DNA of 60,869 nucleotides from JARIHD01 sp964610985 (GTDB lineage: Bacteria > Patescibacteriota > Saccharimonadia > Saccharimonadales > UBA4665). Where the stretch lies: contig CAZSZJ010000005.1 of assembly GCA_964610985.1 (NCBI GenBank), forward strand, positions 1-60,869, given 5' to 3'. The notes under the pieces were generated by a model. The model saw nothing but the letters and a program-made list of their open reading frames with translations, had not been told where the DNA came from and made no database searches. This document shows, one piece after another, positions 24,872-33,363 of this stretch (its first letter is position 1; each line of letters opens with the position of its first letter). The translations under genes and the position numbers were made by a program.

Positions 24872-26043
24872 TGCCAACACCAAAGGACAACAAAGACAAG
24901 AAGAAGACCAAGGTCACCGACCTACAGACTGCTCTGCAAGCCGTCAAAAAAGAACTGCTCAAAAAAGCCAAAAAAGCCGGTAGCATCGCGCAAAACGACA
25001 TTAACGAAGCAATTGCTGATATTCCCGAAAACGCCGACATTTTGGATAGCCTGTATACGGCATTGGCTGATAGCGGCGTCCAGATAAAGAACGACGTCAC
25101 CGCGGCCGAAGACGATGACGTCGTAACGCCACCCGACAGCGCTCTAAGCGACGAGTGGACGATGGAAGACGGCGAAGAAGTTATGACCGAAGACCAGAGC
25201 TACCTGGATGATATCGCCGACGACTCGGTACGTTTGTACCTGCGTGAAATCGGTAAGATTCCACTGCTTTCGACCGAGGCCGAGCTTGAACTTGCCCGCC
25301 GTGTCGTTGCCGGCGATAAAGACGCCAAAGACCAGATGGCCGAAGCCAACATGCGTCTGGTTGTGTCTATCGCGAAGCGTTATGTTGGCCGGGGGCTTGA
25401 CTTGCTTGACCTTATTCAAGAAGGCAACACCGGTTTGCTCCGTGCCGTCGAAAAATTCGACCCGGACAAAGGCTTTAAATTTAGTACCTACGCGACATGG
25501 TGGATTCGCCAGGCGATAACCCGTGCTATCGCTGACCAGGCCCGCACCATCCGTATTCCTGTGCACATGGTTGAAACAATCAATAAATTGTTGCGCACCC
25601 AGCGCCGTCTGACTCAAGACCTCAATCGCGAACCTTCCAACGAAGAAATCGCTGCCGCCATGGAAATCGAAGTCGATAAAGTCGAGCACATCATGAAGAT
25701 TAAGCAGGACATTTCGTCCCTGGATGCCTCTATCCGTGACGAGGACGAAGAGTCTGTACTGTCCGACTTTATCGAAGACGAAGATACCATCAGTCCCGAA
25801 GAGTCAGCCACCAATCAATTGCTCAAAGAACAGGTAAAAGGGATGCTCGGCGCACTCACCGAACGCGAGCAAAAGATCCTCAAACTACGCTTTGGCCTAG
25901 AAGACGGCAAACAGCACACCCTCGAAGAAGTGGGCCAGGAATTTAGCGTGACCCGCGAACGTATCCGCCAGATTGAAGCTAAGGCTCTGGCTAAACTACG
26001 CAAGCACAAAGACGCCAAAAAACTGCACGATTACATCAAATAG
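24871..26043 (+). CDS. rpoD: RNA polymerase primary sigma factor
   Basis: The 390-residue protein has a Lys-rich region 1.1-like N-terminus, an acidic linker (80-115), region 1.2 (DSVRLYLREIGKIPLLS), region 2 with STYATWWIRQAITRAIADQ, region 3 (IPVHMVETINKLL) and region 4 (HTLEEVGQEFSVTRERIRQIEAKALAKLR). All hallmark residues of the housekeeping factor are present. Its start overlaps the dnaG stop codon. This gives the reference sequence for judging the two other sigma factors nearby. Confidence 0.96.
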   Translation: MPTPKDNKDKKKTKVTDLQTALQAVKKELLKKAKKAGSIAQNDINEAIADIPENADILDSLYTALADSGVQIKNDVTAAEDDDVVTPPDSALSDEWTMEDGEEVMTEDQSYLDDIADDSVRLYLREIGKIPLLSTEAELELARRVVAGDKDAKDQMAEANMRLVVSIAKRYVGRGLDLLDLIQEGNTGLLRAVEKFDPDKGFKFSTYATWWIRQAITRAIADQARTIRIPVHMVETINKLLRTQRRLTQDLNREPSNEEIAAAMEIEVDKVEHIMKIKQDISSLDASIRDEDEESVLSDFIEDEDTISPEESATNQLLKEQVKGMLGALTEREQKILKLRFGLEDGKQHTLEEVGQEFSVTRERIRQIEAKALAKLRKHKDAKKLHDYIK

Positions 26044-26076
26044 CCCAATCAGGAATGTCGGCAACGACAAAGTTAG

Positions 26077-26913
26077 CTAACTAAGGAGTGCTTTTTCGCC
26101 AAGCGCTCCTATGTGCTTTCTGATGTGCTCTTGTTCGATTTCGACACCCGGACCTCTTTTTATGTCGAGTGTCGACGTCCATGTCCGAATCGCCCGCTCC
26201 TGATTGCCCAGGAATTCGACGATTGAGCGAGTGCTGAGGACCCCGTGAATGTTATAGACTGCGTTTTGTATTGTATTTTCCCGCTGACTGGAGCGGGGGG
26301 CTCTGCGATCGTCTTTTGCGGCTAGCGCTTTGCCCGCGCACAGCTTCAGCTGATTTGCCGTCTGTAATGGGAGGGCTAGACTGGCCACGCCTTGATTGAG
26401 AATGTGTTCGTAGCTCCTATCGGAGGTGGGTACGAGTACGGTAGAATCAGCCAGGGCGCTTAATTCCACTTCTGCGGGTATCTGTGCGTCATTGTAGATT
26501 TCGAAACGCAGCGGCATCGCTGACGGACCGGCTCCCGCGCGTAATGTATTGGCGGCGGCGCAAAAAGATTCTGCCGAGGGATAGTTAGCCCTAACACTGT
26601 AGGTGTAATCGTAATCCATTGAGGTTCCGATCTCCACCTTTATGCCGACGGCTTCCAGTGCGGGTCGCATGCCCAGTCCGGCGAATAGTTCCGCGTGAAG
26701 TAGGGATTGATGCAGCATCGAGCTGCCTACAGCTTTCTCCGTGTCAGGCCGCCCCACGGCATGCTCCAGGGCTATAACGCCTTGATTGGCCTCGTCGACA
26801 TCCCAGAGCCGCAAGTTAAAATGCTCCTGTAAATGGGGTCTGCCAAAGATATCGCGGTCATTGAATACAAAATCAGGGGCTCGATCCGGAAGTTCAATAC
26901 GCGGGCTGGACAT
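26077..26913 (-). CDS. Hypothetical protein A of a tandem paralogous pair
   Basis: A 278-residue soluble protein with no recognised family. It shares its layout with the next minus-strand gene (26997-27809): YPSAESFCAAAN near residue 111 against FPTAEQFFQAAN there; YEHILNQGVASLALPLQTAN against YHDMLDHATAALALSREVVC; and TRSIVEFLGNQERAI near the end against TRSLLGFLRGDEARI, both ending in a GV...IR.HI segment. The two genes lie in the same direction 83 nt apart, paralogue B first. No signal peptide or membrane helix. A lineage-specific family is likely. Confidence 0.7.
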   Translation of the reverse strand: MSSPRIELPDRAPDFVFNDRDIFGRPHLQEHFNLRLWDVDEANQGVIALEHAVGRPDTEKAVGSSMLHQSLLHAELFAGLGMRPALEAVGIKVEIGTSMDYDYTYSVRANYPSAESFCAAANTLRAGAGPSAMPLRFEIYNDAQIPAEVELSALADSTVLVPTSDRSYEHILNQGVASLALPLQTANQLKLCAGKALAAKDDRRAPRSSQRENTIQNAVYNIHGVLSTRSIVEFLGNQERAIRTWTSTLDIKRGPGVEIEQEHIRKHIGALGEKALLS

Positions 26914-26996
26914 ATTAGTTTACTCCTTAAAGCATTAACCATATCAAACATTGGCCAGAAATCACAACTTGCAGGTTGTCTTATTCTAGATAGCCA

Positions 26997-27809
26997 TCAT
27001 ATGTGTCGCGCATGGCCCTCTATATGACGCCGTATTCCGGTCTGGACATGCTGCACGCCCATCGCGCTCGAGAAGCGAAATAGACCTCGCCATGCTTCGA
27101 TCCTGGCTTCGTCGCCCCGCAAAAAGCCCAGTAGGGAACGGGTGTTGACGATGGCGTCCAGTTTGTCGTTTAGTTCTTCGATCTTTGGATGGTTTCGCTC
27201 GCTCTGATCTCGCTGCGCTATCTCGAGCAAAAGGTTTGCGGCTTTAAGCCGAATATTGCAAACCACTTCGCGGCTGAGGGCCAGCGCGGCAGTGGCGTGG
27301 TCGAGCATATCGTGATAGGTGAGGCCTTCGGTGGCTATCAAAAGCCGCCCTCTCGCCGCCCGTACATTATCTACATCTGAGTAGGTCTGGCCGGTGAACG
27401 GCTCAAATTGTATGGCATCCATGCCCCGTTTGTCATGATCCCAGGCATATGAGTGGGGCTGGGTTACATCATTGGCTGCTTGGAAAAATTGTTCGGCCGT
27501 AGGAAACGTTACCACAAACCGCTGCAAAGGGTTGGTAGGCCCTGATTTAGGAAGCCAGGTCTGAATGCCGGTAGACTCATATATCTGACGCATGCCCATA
27601 TTTGCCAGTTCGTCGACATTGATGATGGTATTGCGCAGGTCGCTGCCCGACGAAGAAAAATTCTGTTTGGTGGTCACAGTCTCCTCTACCCGAATCATGC
27701 CCGGCCGTTCAGGGGTGGGATTCCACTCCATTACATGAAATCGGTCGGTAGGGCAGCCGTCTTCGAAAAACTCAAAAGTCGGATTTCTGGCAGGTTTTGG
27801 CAGCGACAT
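26997..27809 (-). CDS. Hypothetical protein B of a tandem paralogous pair
   Basis: A 270-residue soluble protein, upstream paralogue of the gene at 26077. Shared blocks are listed there. The N-terminal 80 residues differ most; the middle and C-terminal helices are better conserved. Neither copy shows catalytic-looking clusters of His, Asp or Cys common to both, which speaks for a binding or structural role rather than a shared enzyme activity. The 30-nt gap to the upstream kinase gene suggests one minus-strand transcript of three genes. Confidence 0.7.
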   Translation of the reverse strand: MSLPKPARNPTFEFFEDGCPTDRFHVMEWNPTPERPGMIRVEETVTTKQNFSSSGSDLRNTIINVDELANMGMRQIYESTGIQTWLPKSGPTNPLQRFVVTFPTAEQFFQAANDVTQPHSYAWDHDKRGMDAIQFEPFTGQTYSDVDNVRAARGRLLIATEGLTYHDMLDHATAALALSREVVCNIRLKAANLLLEIAQRDQSERNHPKIEELNDKLDAIVNTRSLLGFLRGDEARIEAWRGLFRFSSAMGVQHVQTGIRRHIEGHARHI

Positions 27810-27839
27810 GGTGCGTCTCGTTTAGTTGCTGATCAAAAA

Positions 27840-28415
27840 CTACTTGGCGATAAAGTTGGTTTGGGTCAGAACAGTTTGAAGCTGTCGCAGTAAATCTTCG
27901 GGCGTTCCGGCATTGAGGAGAGTGTAGTCGGCATTGGCTATGGGGCCGCCTTTTTCAAGATTTTCTATTTCGGCGTATTCACGGGCGGTTACTTCTTCTT
28001 CGGTGAAGGGTCGAACGGGGCGGTTTGCCAAGCGCGCGTGGCGTAGATGACGAGGTGCGCTGATGGCTACGATTATTGCCTGATCACCCCAGCGCTCTTT
28101 AAAGATTTTGTATTCAGTCCAGCTGTAGAGGCCGTCAGCGACGACGCTGTTGTGACCTTCGGCTACAAGGCCCTCAATTTTGGCAATAATACGCGTAGCG
28201 ACCGCGCCTTTGCCTTCGGTGGCGCGCAGTTCTTCGCGGACTTGTTTTTCTAGAGTCTCATTCACTTTGCCAAAACGGCGCCGCGTTTCGTCTACGACAA
28301 CACCACCAAAATAGACTGACGGCACCCCCTGCGCGGTTAAATAATCGACGCAAGTACTCTTACCTGCGCCGGGCATGCCCACCAAAACTAAGATCTTTTC
28401 GCCATGCATCGGCAC
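27840..28415 (-). CDS. P-loop nucleotide kinase-like protein
   Basis: The 191-residue protein begins with a Walker A motif GMPGAGKST (about residues 13-21) after a hydrophobic strand. It continues with a VPSVYFGGVVVDETRRR segment like the lid-proximal part of UPF0200/dephospho-CoA-kinase-like proteins, a VVADGLYSWTEYKIF segment (Walker B position), and RPVRPFTEEEVTAREYAEIE. A phosphotransferase acting on a nucleotide or cofactor is likely. An ATG two codons later (28409) is an equal start. It is the first gene of the minus-strand trio. Confidence 0.7.
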   Translation of the reverse strand: MPMHGEKILVLVGMPGAGKSTCVDYLTAQGVPSVYFGGVVVDETRRRFGKVNETLEKQVREELRATEGKGAVATRIIAKIEGLVAEGHNSVVADGLYSWTEYKIFKERWGDQAIIVAISAPRHLRHARLANRPVRPFTEEEVTAREYAEIENLEKGGPIANADYTLLNAGTPEDLLRQLQTVLTQTNFIAK

Positions 28416-28530
28416 TCATTATACGAAAACACGGTCAAAATAGATAGGGCGTACACTATTTTTAGTCTTTCATCATGAAATGTAGTCAATTTGCTTGAAA
28501 AAAGATCGCAGTAGCGTATCGTTATATCTC

Positions 28531-29688
28531 ATGAACCAAACAAGGGAGATGCCCGATCTGTCTGCGATTGAGGTGTTTATCGAGGATCATCCGGCTGGAC
28601 GGCCACAGGATCCATTCGAAGAATTGTTCGAAGAGACGCTAACCGAGGCCAGCGAAGACGAAGGCGACCTCGGGCGGCCCGCCCACTTTATGAGCGTCCA
28701 CGAGCTGGACGAAGTTATGTTGAAGCTGGGCACCGGAGAGCGCGGGGAGCTCGGTATGTATATGCGTATTATCGGGCAGACTGCTTTACTAAGCGCCGAG
28801 GAAGAAGTTGCATTGGCGATGCGGATTGAAGCAGGCGTCATGGCTCAAAAAGCCTTGGAGGATGAGCGGGTGCGCCAATTATTACGACGCTACCAAGACG
28901 CCGATCTGCAGCTTGTCGCCAGAGACGGCATCGCCGCCAAAGAACACCTGTTTACGGCAAACTTGCGTTTGGTGGTCTGGATGGCGCACCGCTTACGGGA
29001 TTACCGGGATGTGCGTCTGTCGTTAATGGACGTGGTGCAGCAAGGAAATATAGGGCTCATGCGCGCCGTCGAAAAATTCGATTTTACCAAAGGCAACAAG
29101 TTTTCCACCTATGCGAGTTGGTGAATCCGCCAATCTATAGTCCATCACCTGGGCGAATCATATATTTGTCGCTTGCCCACCCACATCAATAGGGATATAA
29201 GGCGCCTCTTGAAAGTGGAACGGGAGCTCGATATCAAACTTGGCCGCACACCTACGTATGGGGATTTGGCCTCTGAGCTGCAGTTTGACGTATCATATAT
29301 AGCCGATCTGAAGCGCTATCAAGATAAGGGACTGTACGTCGACGGGCCGGCCGGTGCCGACGGGAATGAGCGTACGCTTGGAGATCTGCTGCCCATACAC
29401 GATACCGTCGCTGAGGATAGAGAAAGAACAGAGGAGCAACAAGCTCTTTTGAATCAGGCCTTGGCCGAAATGCTTCCTGACGATATCCGCATACCGAACA
29501 CCAACTACAGTGATATTCTAAGGCGTCGCTTTGGCCTAAGAACCGGTCAGCCCCAATCCTATAAAGAAATAGCTGCTATCTATAGGGTCGGCCCGGAGGC
29601 CATCCGCATCCGCGAGAAAAAGGCGCTCGCAAAACTACGTAGAAAAACGCAAGAGATTTTGGCGCGCAACGCGCAAGACGTACAATAA
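28531..29688 (+). pseudogene. Third sigma-70 family factor, interrupted by one in-frame TGA
   Basis: A single reading frame encodes a complete sigma factor apart from TGA at 29122-29124. Before it: region 1.2-like ELGMYMRIIGQTALLSAEEE, then region 2 ending KFDFTKGNKFSTYASW. After it: IRQSIVHHLGESY, region 3 (LPTHINRDIRRLLKVERELD) and region 4 (SYKEIAAIYRVGPEAIRIREKKALAKLR). The two neighbouring sigma factors read STYATWW at this point, so the stop replaces the second Trp of the WW pair in region 2.3 (TGG to TGA). No frameshift is present. It may be a recent nonsense mutation, a sequencing error or a readthrough site. The start at 28531 is tentative; 28495 (TTG) and 28549 are alternatives. Confidence 0.8.
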
Positions 29689-29696
29689 GAGCTGAT

Positions 29697-30779
29697 ATGG
29701 AAAAATCCTTTGCAGTACAGTTCGACGAATACAAGCGTCTGATTAATGATGACATTGCCGCCTATGCCAAACACGCACAGGATTCCGTACGTCAGCAGTA
29801 CGGGCCGGATGGCGGTGCCGTAGCCGATGCCTTTTTTGACATGCTGGAGCGCGGCGGCAAGCGCATGCGGGGCGCACTGCTGATGACGGGCTACCAGATG
29901 TGCGGCGGCCAAGACATGCAGATGATTGTGCGGGCGGCCACCGCTATCGAGATGGTGCAGGCTGCTTTGCTGACCCTGGACGATGTGCAGGATCGATCCG
30001 TGTTGCGGCGCGGCAAGCCGACGGTTCACAAAATGCTCGAATCCTACCATCAAAAAGATGAACTGGCGGGCGATCCCGCGCACACAGGTATGAGCTTGGC
30101 ACTCAATGCCATGCTTGCCGGCGAACATGCAGCCTTAATGCTGGTTGCCGGCCTGAATGTCGATGCCGAACTGCGTACAAAAGCACTCGGCATCATCAGT
30201 CAAGCTTTTGTCGTAACGGCACAGGGCCAGACCGCTGACATCCTCAACGAATGTCGTACCGACGTTGATGAAGCCGCTATCGACAATGTAATGGAATGGA
30301 AAACCGCCCATTATTCGGTGCTCAACCCTTTGTGTGTTGGCATGGTGCTGGCTGGGGCGGGCTGCGAAGATACGGATGCTATCCGCGACTATGCGTTGCA
30401 TGCCGGCAAAGCGTTTCAGATTACTGACGACATTATTGGCATATTCGGAGACCAAAAAGCGACCGGCAAAAGCCCCATGGACGACATCCGCGAAGGCAAA
30501 AAGACGTTGCTGACGGTGTATGCTTTACGTCATGCCACCCCTGATGATGCGGCCTTTTTACGCCAGCAGCTGGGTAACCCGAACCTAACAGTCGACGATT
30601 TTGACCGCTGCCGCCAGATCATCGAAGCCTCTGGTGCACGCCGTTATGCCGAACGGCAGGCTGGAGAGCATGTGGCTGCCGCCTTGGCATACCTGAAGAC
30701 TGCGCCCAGCGGGTGGCAAAAAGACCAAGCCATCTTCCTGAGAGACCTCGTTGGAAGCATCCCAAATAGGGACAAGTAG
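29697..30779 (+). CDS. Polyprenyl (geranylgeranyl-type) diphosphate synthase
   Basis: Condenses isopentenyl diphosphate with allylic diphosphates to longer prenyl chains. The 360-residue protein has GGKRMRGALL (basic diphosphate-binding region), the first Asp-rich motif DDVQD at 95-99 and the second DDIIGIFGD with the typical GKSPMDDIREGKKT that follows. Residues just before the first motif are Ala and Leu-rich, compatible with medium-length product, but chain length cannot be fixed by eye. It starts 8 nt after the interrupted sigma gene and could be cotranscribed with it. Confidence 0.88.
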   Translation: MEKSFAVQFDEYKRLINDDIAAYAKHAQDSVRQQYGPDGGAVADAFFDMLERGGKRMRGALLMTGYQMCGGQDMQMIVRAATAIEMVQAALLTLDDVQDRSVLRRGKPTVHKMLESYHQKDELAGDPAHTGMSLALNAMLAGEHAALMLVAGLNVDAELRTKALGIISQAFVVTAQGQTADILNECRTDVDEAAIDNVMEWKTAHYSVLNPLCVGMVLAGAGCEDTDAIRDYALHAGKAFQITDDIIGIFGDQKATGKSPMDDIREGKKTLLTVYALRHATPDDAAFLRQQLGNPNLTVDDFDRCRQIIEASGARRYAERQAGEHVAAALAYLKTAPSGWQKDQAIFLRDLVGSIPNRDK

Positions 30780-30781
30780 TA

Positions 30782-30809
30782 TTTACTTTTACCATAATTA
30801 TGGTAAAAT
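30782..30809 (+). promoter_or_regulatory. Promoter with perfect 22-bp palindromic operator
   Basis: Positions 30787-30808 form a perfect palindrome with half-site TTTTACCATAA. It fills the space between TTTACT (-35, 30782-30787) and TAAAAT (-10, 30804-30809, with extended TGG before it). Such a position is typical for a repressor site. No GC-rich stem or T-run supports a terminator. Confidence 0.65.
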
Positions 30810-30818
30810 ATGTCTACT

Positions 30819-32462
30819 ATGAGCGTTTTGGAGCTGCACCTTAATGGGTGGGAGTCTGCCCGGCCTGTGGCCGAGGTACTTGATGAAGTGCGCACTCTTG
30901 CTCCTGAGCAGCAGTTTTGCGCGCTCAATCCATATTCTCTTTATGGGCCAGCCTATCGTCTTTCTCCGGACTTGAAAGCGGCAGATATCGATGCTTTTAT
31001 AGATTTTGCCAGCGATGCGGATGAAAGAGTGCCGTTGCTGGTGCGAGTGCAAGCCCTGCAACGGATAACAGAGCAGATTATCCAGTCCCCCGAGGCTCTA
31101 GGCGAGTATAGTCGAGACCTCAATAAGATTTTACCGACGGGCCCAGCCGCTGCCGCATCAAGTGCTTTGCAGTCCCGGGGCGAGGAATCGCGCAAGGCTT
31201 TGGGCGTATCGTGGGGGCTGCATAGCGACCTCACACAGTATCTTATGCACGACGCTGGTATTTCTAATAAACAGATTGTTTTTCCGGAGTGGGATCAATG
31301 GTCGTTTGACCCTTCTTGTATGCCTGATTTTAACCCTGCGATGGGTATGATGTATCTGGCGCAAATGGCCGACAGGGGAGCGCCCGGCACGCTACAAAAA
31401 CTTGCTCCCCTGGCTGCTGAATTTAAAAATACATGCAGCAGGTTGATAGCAGGGTCGCCGGCCGATGAGTTGGAAAAGGCAATGCCGCTGCTAGGGCTCG
31501 TAGGTTATGCGGAGTACGGCATGGACCACATGACTACCGCAAGAGAGTTGTTTAAAGATGCTGAATCGAACGAAATTGCGTCTGTATTGGGATGTCTAGG
31601 CCGGGAAGGCAGGGGCTTGCATGCAATATTCCCCGGCGAATATAACGTAATGGACGGCGTCAGGGAACTCATGGCTAATTCGTTATATGCGCTTAATGAG
31701 CACCGTAAACGGAACAACACAACAGATATCCGTCTGCCGCTGAATAATGAGGCGGATGTGTTGCCTCTGCAGCTTAAAGATGATGAGCCACTTGAACTTT
31801 TACGGTATCTTAGCGGGGCTATGCGGTCAATGGGGCAATGCGCCCTTGAGCGTAATTCCACTGTAGTGCGCGCTACAAACGAGAAAGACTTTGCCGTTTA
31901 TCGTATGTTTAATGAGGGTGCGCAATCCTCGGTTTATATCCGTCCAGGTGCGGGTTACACCTACCGCCGTGACATGGAATATGGTCGCCCTGGGAGTGGT
32001 GTCGAGGCATCGATTAGTTTTGTGGCTGACCCAACACTTTCGCCCGGCCAATTACTAGAAATCGGCAAACACCATGGCCCCGGCCCGGATAACCGTATTA
32101 GTATTAGGTTGGACCGCGAAGGGCACGTAGATTCGTCAGGGCGTCGTGACCCTACCACTAAAGAAGGGATTTTGTCACTTGACGTTGGTTCAATTATTGG
32201 CGACGATAACTGGCTTAGTACTAAAGTCGGGAGGTTATTGGCATGGGGCAACCTGCTGCGCAGCCAGCATGTAGGCGAATTGTCAGGTCTTAATCATGTC
32301 CGCCGTTACTTTACCGCAGAAGATGGGCATGCCGACTTCTTTGCTGCCGCTGCGACTCGCCTTACTGGTAAGTATGAAGGTCGTGCCACCCCACTAAGCC
32401 GATTGGAAGGCGTTATTGCCAAATCAGGGGTGCTTGCTGTTGGCTGCCAGGGTTTGCAGTAG
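30819..32462 (+). CDS. Hypothetical 547-residue protein under palindromic control
   Basis: No family recognised. The start at 30819 (9 nt after the -10) is preferred to the ATG at 30810, which overlaps the -10. The protein is soluble, without signal peptide. Residues 1-110 are helical; the middle (about 150-270) contains WDQWSFDPSCMPDF and helical repeats-like segments; the C-terminal half (about 340-480) is strand-rich with Arg/Gly-rich stretches (YIRPGAGYTYRRDMEYGRPGSG split by turns) and may be a beta domain. The final 39 nt overlap the convergent TrmB-like gene. Confidence 0.7.
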   Translation: MSVLELHLNGWESARPVAEVLDEVRTLAPEQQFCALNPYSLYGPAYRLSPDLKAADIDAFIDFASDADERVPLLVRVQALQRITEQIIQSPEALGEYSRDLNKILPTGPAAAASSALQSRGEESRKALGVSWGLHSDLTQYLMHDAGISNKQIVFPEWDQWSFDPSCMPDFNPAMGMMYLAQMADRGAPGTLQKLAPLAAEFKNTCSRLIAGSPADELEKAMPLLGLVGYAEYGMDHMTTARELFKDAESNEIASVLGCLGREGRGLHAIFPGEYNVMDGVRELMANSLYALNEHRKRNNTTDIRLPLNNEADVLPLQLKDDEPLELLRYLSGAMRSMGQCALERNSTVVRATNEKDFAVYRMFNEGAQSSVYIRPGAGYTYRRDMEYGRPGSGVEASISFVADPTLSPGQLLEIGKHHGPGPDNRISIRLDREGHVDSSGRRDPTTKEGILSLDVGSIIGDDNWLSTKVGRLLAWGNLLRSQHVGELSGLNHVRRYFTAEDGHADFFAAAATRLTGKYEGRATPLSRLEGVIAKSGVLAVGCQGLQ

Positions 32463-33185
32463 TTTGAACATCTGACGAAAGCTTTCGGCGATCTGCGGGC
32501 TTTCGATAATTAACCCGATTGCTTCTTTGCCGTACGAAATAAGTGCCACCTTGTCGCCGTACACGTCCCATTCTACATTGGCGGTGTAGGCGCCTTGTGG
32601 CAACCAAGTGCGCATAAATTTGTTGGCTTTATCGACGTCTTCGTTGTGTACGGCCGAACTCACATTTGGCGTCAAGCCATACGTTTTGATGCCTAATTTT
32701 GCACGCTTTTGGCGGAACTGAGCAAAAAAGATTTCGTCGTAAAAACCGACGTCGGCGGGAGAGCGTAACAGATAGATATCTTGTTTGGTGCGTAGCATGT
32801 CGTTAAAAATTTCTTCGATACCGGCCTTGCCCTGAAACATGCGCACGCCGGGTTGTTCGGAGTAGGTATAAAAGTAGTTCAGTAGTAGCGGCATGGCGTC
32901 TTTGATGTGTTTTTCTTTGGCCATGGCGTCATTGCGGCGCTGACGAGCGAGCTCCTCAAGCACCAAAGGGCTGGCGGCACGGTAGGTGGCTTTGACGGCA
33001 TGAGGATCTTTTTTGACAAGTCTGAGTTCGGCTAGGCGATCCAGGACTTTGTAGGTGTTTGTGCGGGTTTCATTGATCTTTTCGGCAAGCGCGGGTGGCG
33101 TGAGTGAACCGTACTGCACAAGCAAGATATAGGCCTTGGCCTGCGAAGGCGTAAGGCCGAGCGCGGTGAGCGTAGAAATGTTCAT
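32424..33185 (-). CDS. TrmB-family transcriptional regulator
   Basis: A 253-residue regulator from the start at 33185. The N-terminal winged helix (about 1-75: LGLTPSQAKAYILLVQYGSLTPPALAEKI...RTNTYKVLDRLAELRLV) is typical TrmB. The C-terminal part contains the PGVRMFQGKAGIEEIFNDML block found in TrmB-like proteins that lack the sugar-binding domain, followed by an effector-type alpha/beta region. It is divergent from the gene at 33364. A palindrome overlapping its own -35 box suggests autoregulation. Confidence 0.85.
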   Translation of the reverse strand: MNISTLTALGLTPSQAKAYILLVQYGSLTPPALAEKINETRTNTYKVLDRLAELRLVKKDPHAVKATYRAASPLVLEELARQRRNDAMAKEKHIKDAMPLLLNYFYTYSEQPGVRMFQGKAGIEEIFNDMLRTKQDIYLLRSPADVGFYDEIFFAQFRQKRAKLGIKTYGLTPNVSSAVHNEDVDKANKFMRTWLPQGAYTANVEWDVYGDKVALISYGKEAIGLIIESPQIAESFRQMFKLLQTLAANSKHP

Positions 33186-33192
33186 GGGGCTG

Positions 33193-33221
33193 ACTATACC
33201 ACATCTGAGTACTATTGTGAA
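33193..33221 (-). promoter_or_regulatory. Promoter of the TrmB-like gene (leaderless type)
   Basis: On the minus strand TTCACA (-35), 17 nt and TATAGT (-10, preceded by TGG) are followed 7 nt later by the ATG. No ribosome binding site fits. Confidence 0.65.
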
Positions 33222-33233
33222 TATATATTTCAC
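33217..33233. promoter_or_regulatory. Palindromic operator candidate at the TrmB-like promoter
   Basis: GTGAATATATATTTCAC is a 17-bp inverted repeat with GTGAA/TTCAC arms. It covers the -35 box of the TrmB-like gene, and CACATATGTG, another perfect palindrome, adjoins it at 33231-33240. Confidence 0.55.
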
Positions 33234-33363
33234 ATATGTGGGCCCGACATAACAGATACGATTACCCTTTCCGTCACCCAGAGCGACACACAACAGTGAA
33301 GGATGTATACTATGCAATAGTTCTAATTTAATCGCAATGCACTTTTGCAAAGAGGATACCGTA

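Noticed and set aside
26060..26110. Terminator between rpoD and the convergent unknown gene
   Set aside because: Only a short GTTAGCTAAC palindrome and a mismatched GGAGTGCT/AGCGCTCC pairing are seen, without a suitable T-run.
29122..29124. Alternative genetic code or selenocysteine at the in-frame TGA
   Set aside because: TGA ends at least six other genes in the window, and the position calls for Trp, not Cys or Sec. No stem-loop suited to selenocysteine insertion was evident just downstream.
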